Shown: piece after piece, positions 56,835 through 64,000 of the stretch
Position numbering within the stretch: the first letter of the stretch is position 1
Layout of the letters: the number at the start of each line of letters is the position of its first letter
Assembly (NCBI GenBank): GCA_034509425.1
Contig: JAVTVJ010000464.1
Location: 62,001 to 126,000 of the forward strand
DNA from: Eopsaltria australis
Taxonomy: Eukaryota; Chordata; Aves; Passeriformes; Petroicidae
Reading direction: 5' to 3'
Length of the DNA: 64,000 nt
The notes under the pieces: generated by a model
The model's input: only the letters and a program-made list of their open reading frames with translations
Databases searched by the model: none
Told to the model about the DNA's origin: nothing
Program-made: the position numbers and the translations under genes

Positions 56835-56892
56835 GGTTAACAGCTGGGCTCAATGACCTCAGGGGTCTTTTCCAACCTTAATGATTCTGTGA
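56835..56892 (+). mobile_element. CR1 LINE 3' terminus
   Basis: The sequence reads CAATGACCTCAGGGGTCTTT then TCCAACCTTAATGATTCTGT, the sense-strand end of CR1 with the ATTCTATGA-type terminal motif. Only about 60 bp remain. Confidence 0.8.
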
Positions 56893-57045
56893 AAGGCTGG
56901 GAATGGTACAGGTTGGAACAGCTGAGCATGAGGACCCCTTGTCCTCAAAAAGAAGGTTTTCTACAACTCTTACCTGATGAAAACCATAGCAGTGGAGTTA
57001 TCTGGATACATACAAAAGGTAAATAATAGTATTTCAGGTGGAAAT

Positions 57046-57083
57046 ATATGCATATATAAATATATATACATATATATATATAG
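57046..57083. repeat. (TA)n-rich microsatellite
   Basis: An imperfect alternating TATA tract interrupted by GC and CA steps, self-complementary over most of its length. Confidence 0.85.
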
Positions 57084-60000
57084 TATTTGAGGTGGATATA
57101 AATGCATTTTTAGTGCCAGCACAGTGGGTGAACCACCAGGACAGTTCAGTGGGGAGTGAACCATGCTGGACACAAGCACTGGGTGATTGTTCTCCCATCT
57201 TGGCTTTCCCACTGCTGGCATGAGCAGTGGCTCTGGTAGTCCCTGGGCTGAGCAGGAAATTTTACTGCTCTCTGTCTCTGTTGTGAGCCCAATGACCCTT
57301 CCAATCACCTGGGGAATTTTTGAGGCTGAGCCATGATAGAAGGATGTTTTCCACCTATTCATTATTATTACCACCAAAACCACTTTCTGCTCTTTAGCTT
57401 GAAAAACCAATTCTAAAATAATATTCAATCTCTCAATTTCACGCTGAGCAGAAAAATCAAAGCAGTTTAACTTCATAAAACAGGTTTTGACTAAAATAGA
57501 TTGCTTCATGATATTACAAAGAATATTGGAACAACAAAATTTTATTGGAAATGTCTATATTTAGTTATTTCCCACAATTAAGTCTATTCTAAGTTTGTGC
57601 TCATTTTCATGGTGGTGGGCAAATAGGGCCGTGCTTTCCCTTCAGCAGAAATCTTGCACATTATGAAATTACCAAATTTGCTGTAAATACATTTTTTAGT
57701 AATTTATAGCAAATTGATTAGAGCTTTTCTAAACAGGCAGCACCTCTTCCACTCACAATTTGTCCAAAAAGACAACAACAAGGCTCAGCTGCTTGGCTGC
57801 CAAGCAGAAAGGTCAAAATTCTGACCTCCATTTTGGGATATCAGTTACAGCCACCTCAGCACTCCCCACTGCCTGCTGCAGTTGTCTTCTAAATATAGCT
57901 GCTCTTACTTGCAGGATCTTCTCTCCTTGTTCACAATGGCAATGTGGTTCATTTACCCCCCCCAAAAAATGCCCATCACAGGATCCTGGCAGTATTTATC
58001 ATTAAAAGTTACAGGCTCTCTGCTGTCTTATTTATTGAGTGTTGACAGAGCCTTTGATGCTGCTGGTACACCCACGTGAAGACAGCACTTTTTGAACATT
58101 TAAAGCCTGAGCCAGTAAAGCTGAGCTGTGTAAGTTGGCCCAAATAAAGCCAGATGAGTGGCTCAACAAAATCTCAAGTCATTTTGCACAGAAAAATTAG
58201 GTCCATAGATATATTCTATGCTGAAGATTATTTTACGTTTCTTCCAATCACAGGAACACAAGCAGACCTGAAATTCCTGATTCAGATAGACCAGTCAAAG
58301 AAATGGCAGGGCTGGGAAATAAGACCTGGACAAGTCCCCATGGAAGCAACTCAGCTGCCCATGAGCCTCCTTTCGTCTCCAGCACAGCAGATGGTGGGGA
58401 CAAAAGCCAACCCTGGAGCTGCATTCTGGCTTGGCCTAATTTTAGACACAAATGTGTTATTCATAAGGAAGTCTCGGGGTGTCTATTGGTTTGGGAAGTC
58501 ACAACACAACAGTGGGAGACTGATCCATCTTTCTTCAGGGAAAAGCCAGCGGTGTTTGCCAGGATGCCACAGCCTGGGGCAATCAGGGGCTGAGCAACAC
58601 ATTCCTTCACAGTGGCCTTCCTCTCTCTCCTGCTACAGCAACATAAATATATAAAACTTCTGTCCCTAAAGGATCTTTTTCTTCAACTAATAACTGGAGG
58701 AATCCCTTAGTACCAAGAGTTCCCTACAGATCTCACCCTGCAAGGATAAACACCGAGTGATTTCACTGCCATCATCTGGGACCAAGGTTGGACTTGGGGG
58801 ACAAAGAAAAAAGTCTCTCAAAATATGCAAGGGATAAGTGAGGAAGTTTGGCTTGTGCAAGGCATTTCTGACATTCCCACATCTCAAATGTCCACAGCTT
58901 AAACACAAACAAAATCAGTGGAGATTTAAAGAACTTTGACCCTATATTCTTCTTGCCTTTAATTTCAGAAAGAGAAGCCAAAAGCCCCTCATGCATGCTC
59001 GCAGGCACAGGCTGAGCACCCTGGCTCAGGCCATCTTTCCATCTCTTCAGGGGGATGAAACTCCCCACTGGAGCCTGGCCAGGCTGTCCAGGGCACGTTG
59101 TGCTTGTTTTCATATCTGCAGTCTCAGCAGAGCAGTGAATAAGTGCTGTCAGGAGTGTTGAACAAACGCTGTACTTGACTTTTCACTGGGCTCTTACGGG
59201 CTCAGAACAAAAGCCTGGATCTGAACCCACAGAAACTTTGGGGCATGTCAAATCTGAATCCAGATCTGAAACTTGTGGTTGGATTTCCACCTCTAGGGTT
59301 TCAGTTAGAGTTCAGTTCATAAACACTTCTGCCATGGCCTTTTACTGCTTTACTCCACCATGAATCAAGAGTTACTGCCATGAAATTAAGTTAGACCTGA
59401 TCACCAGTGGGAATAGAGTGAAGTTTACTCATATCACCTGCCATACCTTTTTGGTCTTTCATTTCTCTAATATATCTATCTTATATGTATAATATATAAT
59501 ACAGGCAGGGACAGTGGCTCATATGTACACAGACTGTGAGCACAGCCTTGGGCTAAAGCATGGTGAGCCACTGATAGGAGGAGGTGACACTAAACAGAAC
59601 AAAGGCTCAGCAGATGCACAAAAAGTATTCAAAAGTGGTTATAAAAATTCATCTGCCTCCTCTGCCAAATGCTCTGCACACACTGCAGACCCCACTGACT
59701 GTTCAAACTTTGCACACATCCACCTCAAAATGAGCTCCTCACCAAAAATTCAGCTCCTGAGCTTTGCTTGCCGTTCAGAGCAGGAAGGAGTCACATGTTT
59801 GAGACTTCACCAGGCAAAGTGATTCAATGAAATAATAAACAATTTAACATAAATTAAGAAAAGCTGCCTATGAGCTTGTAACAGTAGAACTCCAAACCTG
59901 CACACCCTGTCTCCAAGCATATTGCTGTGAGAACCACTGTAAAGTTTTTTTGTTTCCTTCCCATGGAGGGGAGAATCTGAACTGAAAGATGCTCCCCAAT

Positions 60001-63000
60001 CTGCCCCTAAAGCTCTGTGAAATGGGGAGCTCAGAGAACCAACACTCTGTCTCATCACACAAAGTGGTGCTATCACCCTTCCTTCTCCCCCTGATTTTTG
60101 GATGCTGGTGGTGCCATTCCTGCATTACAAATTCCCCACTCACTAAGTGGAGAATTCTAAGTGGAGAAGTTCTAACAAGGAGTTTTATTCTTTGCTGACC
60201 GTTTCCACAGCATGATGTCTTTCTAAGACTAAACTCTGCTAGGCAGATACTTCCCACAGTTGTTGTAACCTGCTTGTGCCTTTCCTCTAGGATCCAATAG
60301 CTGCTCTGCATGCTTTGCTGTGACTGTTTTTATCTCCATGCACAGTATTCCTTTCTATTTGCAGCAGGAAAAAAGAACATGAGCTGGTGGTGGGGGAGCA
60401 ACCAGATATAAACCATCATCCAGCTCACCAGAAAACTTTTCACTAACCCTTTGGATATTCAGTGCTTCAGGGGTTAATAAAGTCTCTTAGAAAGCAAAAG
60501 GTTTCCATCTGTAATTGGATCCTTTGTATGTGCTTTCCGCTGTAGGAATCAACTTAGCATTGACATCCTCGTAAAAATTTCCATTAGATCGAGGACTGAA
60601 TGCCCACTAAGGCTCTGTGTGGTTTTGCAATTGATTCACTGAATGAAATCTTATCTAAAATCTTTTTATTTTATGCTATTATGGGCACAAGGGAAAATAG
60701 TGATGTAAAAATTTTCACTGCTTAGTTAATGCACAGTGCCTCTTGGAAATGGCCTTCAGGTTAGCTAAAAAGATTGCCATTTCTATTTCCCACTATTTTG
60801 TTTCATATTACCAGTAATTGAAAAATGTTTCATTTCTTACTGAGTTACATATTGACACTTCAAATTGAATTCAGAACCTTTATCTTTAATCTTCTCATTA
60901 GATCTCTTCAGACAGCAGCTCATGCTTTTGAGGGCAGGAAGACACAGTTCATCTGTTGCATTTTTTTTCAGCAAGAGAGAATTTTTACAAGGCATATGTA
61001 AAACTTTTCTTGTGCTTTAAAGATGTAAAGATGTAGAAGCTACAAACCAGACCTTGTATTGCCAGTGTTCCCTTCAATGGGGGTGCTCTCCAGAGAGAGG
61101 TAGGTCAAAATATTATTGAAAAAAAATGTCAAATCTTTTACTCTTTAAAACCACATCAAATCAAGAACAGGGAGAACCGAAGGGAATGAACATTTTTTCT
61201 TTAAGATCTGCAGGTATATATGGATTATCCACATCTTTTCATTCTTTACAAGTTTATGAAGAATAATCACCCAAACCAAATTCAGAACTTGAAACCAGAA
61301 TGAAGGCTGAACTGAGCAATTATCAGAATCCTTTGCAATGACTTCTTATGTCCTCCCATCCAAGCAGATTGGACATTCCCATCCATCCACCACAGCCACA
61401 AAGAGAACCAGATACTCCCAGCCTGTACTCAGAGTGCACCCAGCCATACCCTCATAAACAACCACTCAAACTGGGGCAGAAGCATTTGTACAACACCTGC
61501 ACACTCACACCCTGTGCACAACTGCCCAGACATGCCCAGTGCAAGCACATGGGCTGTGCACAAATACCTGCACTCAGACACAGCACATGGACATGTGGTC
61601 AGCATGTGGCTCCTGTGCACAGTCTGTATCTGAAACTAACAGGTTTATTTTCCTTTTCACTGGTTCTGGCCTGGGAACATCTCATGTCCCAGCAGCTGTT
61701 GCAGCAGCCCATACTCCAAGCTGGAAGATTTTTGGGCCACTGAGTAACACCATCCCAATTTATACAGAAGATCCTCACAGTTTGCTCTTGGGCACCTCAC
61801 AAAGCTGGCAGGAATAATAGCAACAACAATAACAAGTTTGCCTCTGCCTTCCTGCCTCTCATTTCAGTTGCTGGAGGTCTTTGCAGTGCTTAGAAATGAA
61901 AATAAAACAATCCCTTGCCCTACTGCTGGAGCTCCAGAGCAACCAGGAGCAGTGAAAGGCTGTGACAGCCTAGAAGAAACTTCACATCCCAGGGTGCAGA
62001 ACGTGCCCTGTCCCTTGGACTGGTGGCACTTGAGGGAAGAGGAGCAGCCTCAAGCCATGCTCATGATGTCTGAATGATCCCTGCCTGCCCAAGTTTCTCC
62101 ACAGGAGGAATCTCCACTTTCTATGCTATATGGTTCTCCACACAGCATTCAATGGTAATTGGAAAGCATCCTAGCAATGCTGTGTTGTCAAGTTTCCAAA
62201 CATCTACTTCAAGCTGAGCTGACTGGCAATTTTCTGAACTTTTTTTTCTGAGAAAGCTACCTTCCTAATATTTTTCAGATAACCCTAAATTTTTCTTTTA
62301 AATCAATCTCAGATTTCAAAATTAAATTGTAGAGCTTTTACTCCAAGTGTGATGAGTGCTCTACTCTTTCCTCTGCCTTCCCTCACCTCCCGAGTGCAAG
62401 AACATGAGAAAGTAGAACACGATAGCAGGAAAGAAATGATACAAAACCAACCAAGGGTAGACCCAAACCCAGAATTTCAAAATAAATTTTCTTGTTTTCA
62501 TGAGTTTTCTACTGAAAATGCCAAACCCAGCTCTTTTTCACAAAACAATTTTTACAGTAATATTAATGAAAACAGTCATTTTTCCTAACAACTCACATCT
62601 GGCCTGAGTAATCCTGAAGGCACCTGACATTAGACGAGCCATGGGACCGTTGGCTCAGCGGTGATATTTGTCATTAGTCCAGCAAGAAACCTCAAACTGG
62701 CAGAATTTTCATTCTCTGCATACACGAACACACACAGTGTGACCACAGCCTGGAAACTCCCCAAGACGACCAATGAGCTGAATCCCAGATTTCATTTCAA
62801 AGCCAACCTCAGAATTTCCATGGTGCGTTGAGCCCTCCAGCCTTCCATCCAGAAATCAATGAGGTGACATTGGCATGGAATAAAAATAATGTAGTGACGA
62901 AACAGGGCCCTAAAGTGCTTCGCAGTGACATTTTAAAAACTGAATGCCATGTGAAGAAAATGAAGTCAAATGCCCTTTAATCTCCATAACTCTGTGGTGT

Positions 63001-63830
63001 CACAGTCCAATTAAACCCTCAGTCCTCTGCTGACTTAGAGCTACACTCACTGAAAAAGGATGCCCCGTGATAGACATTATTAGGTGACCTCTTCCACTCC
63101 CACATCTGTAGAAGTGCCCTTAGCTCTAATGAATGCACGTGCTGGAAGAATGACGGGATTTCCTACAAGCTCAAATTCACCCCATAAACTGCAGAGCATT
63201 GCTAATGTTTCTGTCTGTCCCGCTCAAATCCCTTCCCTGGATCAGACAGGCAGGAGGAATGAGCTGCACCCCTCGGCTGAAGCTCCATGCAGTTTCCCTT
63301 CATATAAATCTCATGCAGGAATAACGGCAATTTATAACCCAGGCAGCCAGAAAGCAGTGAAATGGAGCAAGCAGCCAGTTAATAGCCTCAACAGTGCTTC
63401 TGAGACTGAAATGCAATTTCTGGCCCCAGAGGGTGGTTTGGGGAGAGTGATTCCACCTTGCCCACATTCCTGCTGGACACCATTCCCATCCCCAGCACAC
63501 AGACCTGCATTTCCAGCAGGAAAAGCTTTCCTTTGGCCTCTCCCCTATCCACCTGAGCAAACCAGGTGCAAGGAGAGAAGCCTCAGAGTGGGGTACCATG
63601 CTGCTAAAATTCTTGTCCCAGGAAGCAGCTTCATTTGACCCCCTCTGCCCCATCACTGAGCTCAACACTTTTGGGGCCACAGCTGTCACAAGGTCTGGCA
63701 CCATTTCCCCCTCTATCTCCATCCATGCCTCTGGGCAATTTAAGAGCTCTGCAATGTAACCTTTTGAAGACTAGTAATATTTGTGAGATTGTGACTAAAG
63801 CAGCCAGCTCTCTCCCAAAGAACCCCTTGC
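57084..63830. other. Intergenic DNA
   Basis: No supported exon. An AT-rich block at about 60440-60960 lacks repeats and may be a conserved non-coding element (inference). Open frames here have no recognised domain. Confidence 0.5.
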
Positions 63831-63927
63831 CAGCAGGGATTAAATGCCAGCTGGTCTTAATGGGCATAATGCCAGTAGGAATTAAATGCCCACTGGTCTT
63901 AATGGGTATAATACCAGTAGGAAACAG
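63831..63927. repeat. 42-bp tandem repeat, about 2.3 copies
   Basis: Units start at 63831, 63873 and 63915 (partial). Each carries ATTAAATGCC, then CTGGTCTTAATGGG, then ATAATNCCAGTAGG. The two full copies differ at several positions, so the duplication is not recent. Confidence 0.9.
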
Positions 63928-64000
63928 CCCAGCTTTTCAGGCAGAAAAGGACAGATTTGTCCTTCTTCTTTCATGTATTTACCAGTGGACATTTCTATTA

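Noticed and set aside
62645..62672. GTTGGCTCAGCGGTG, resembling a tRNA or SINE A box.
   Set aside because: No B box or tRNA fold follows at the proper distance, and no SINE body is visible.
63084..63638. A 184-codon plus-strand frame near the right edge, considered as an EYA2 exon.
   Set aside because: Its sequence does not resemble EYA2 or any family I recognise, and composition is like the surrounding non-coding DNA.

Overview
This is vertebrate genomic DNA, most likely from a bird. It has small exons split by GT-AG introns, GC-rich CpG-island promoters, and several CR1 retrotransposon fragments of the kind that dominates avian genomes. The gene order SLC13A3(-), TP53RK(-), SLC2A10(+) matches human chromosome 20q13.12, where EYA2 follows. 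In chicken I would expect this block on chromosome 20 (from memory, not searched). There is no bacterial operon, CRISPR array, integrated virus or RNA gene I can support.

Layout. Positions 1-17877 hold the 5' half of SLC13A3 on the minus strand: six coding exons that join in frame into about 307 residues of a sodium/dicarboxylate cotransporter. The rest of the gene lies beyond the left edge. Its CpG-island promoter is near 17.6-18.0 kb. Positions 18.0-24.0 kb are intergenic and include an unassigned CpG island near 22.06-22.94 kb. Positions 24125-25570 hold the complete two-exon TP53RK (minus strand, 285 residues), the kinase of the KEOPS complex, with its own CpG island. Positions 25.8-30.6 kb are intergenic. 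Positions 30972-37090 hold SLC2A10 (GLUT10) on the plus strand in five coding exons; four are certain and the last, short one is inferred. From 37.1 kb to the end I find no coding exon: a decayed CR1 element with reverse-transcriptase remnants (38.0-39.5 kb), two more CR1 tails, a 35-bp minisatellite, small GC-rich patches and AT-rich blocks that may be conserved regulatory DNA. This is probably the gap before EYA2.

The three genes do not form a pathway. SLC13A3 imports dicarboxylates, TP53RK acts in tRNA t6A modification, and SLC2A10 carries hexose or dehydroascorbate. Their adjacency is conserved vertebrate synteny, with TP53RK and SLC2A10 head to head about 5.4 kb apart. I found no new biological system. 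The most useful results are the exon-level gene models, the inferred divergent last exon of GLUT10, the extended TP53RK N-terminus, the orphan CpG island and the minisatellites.
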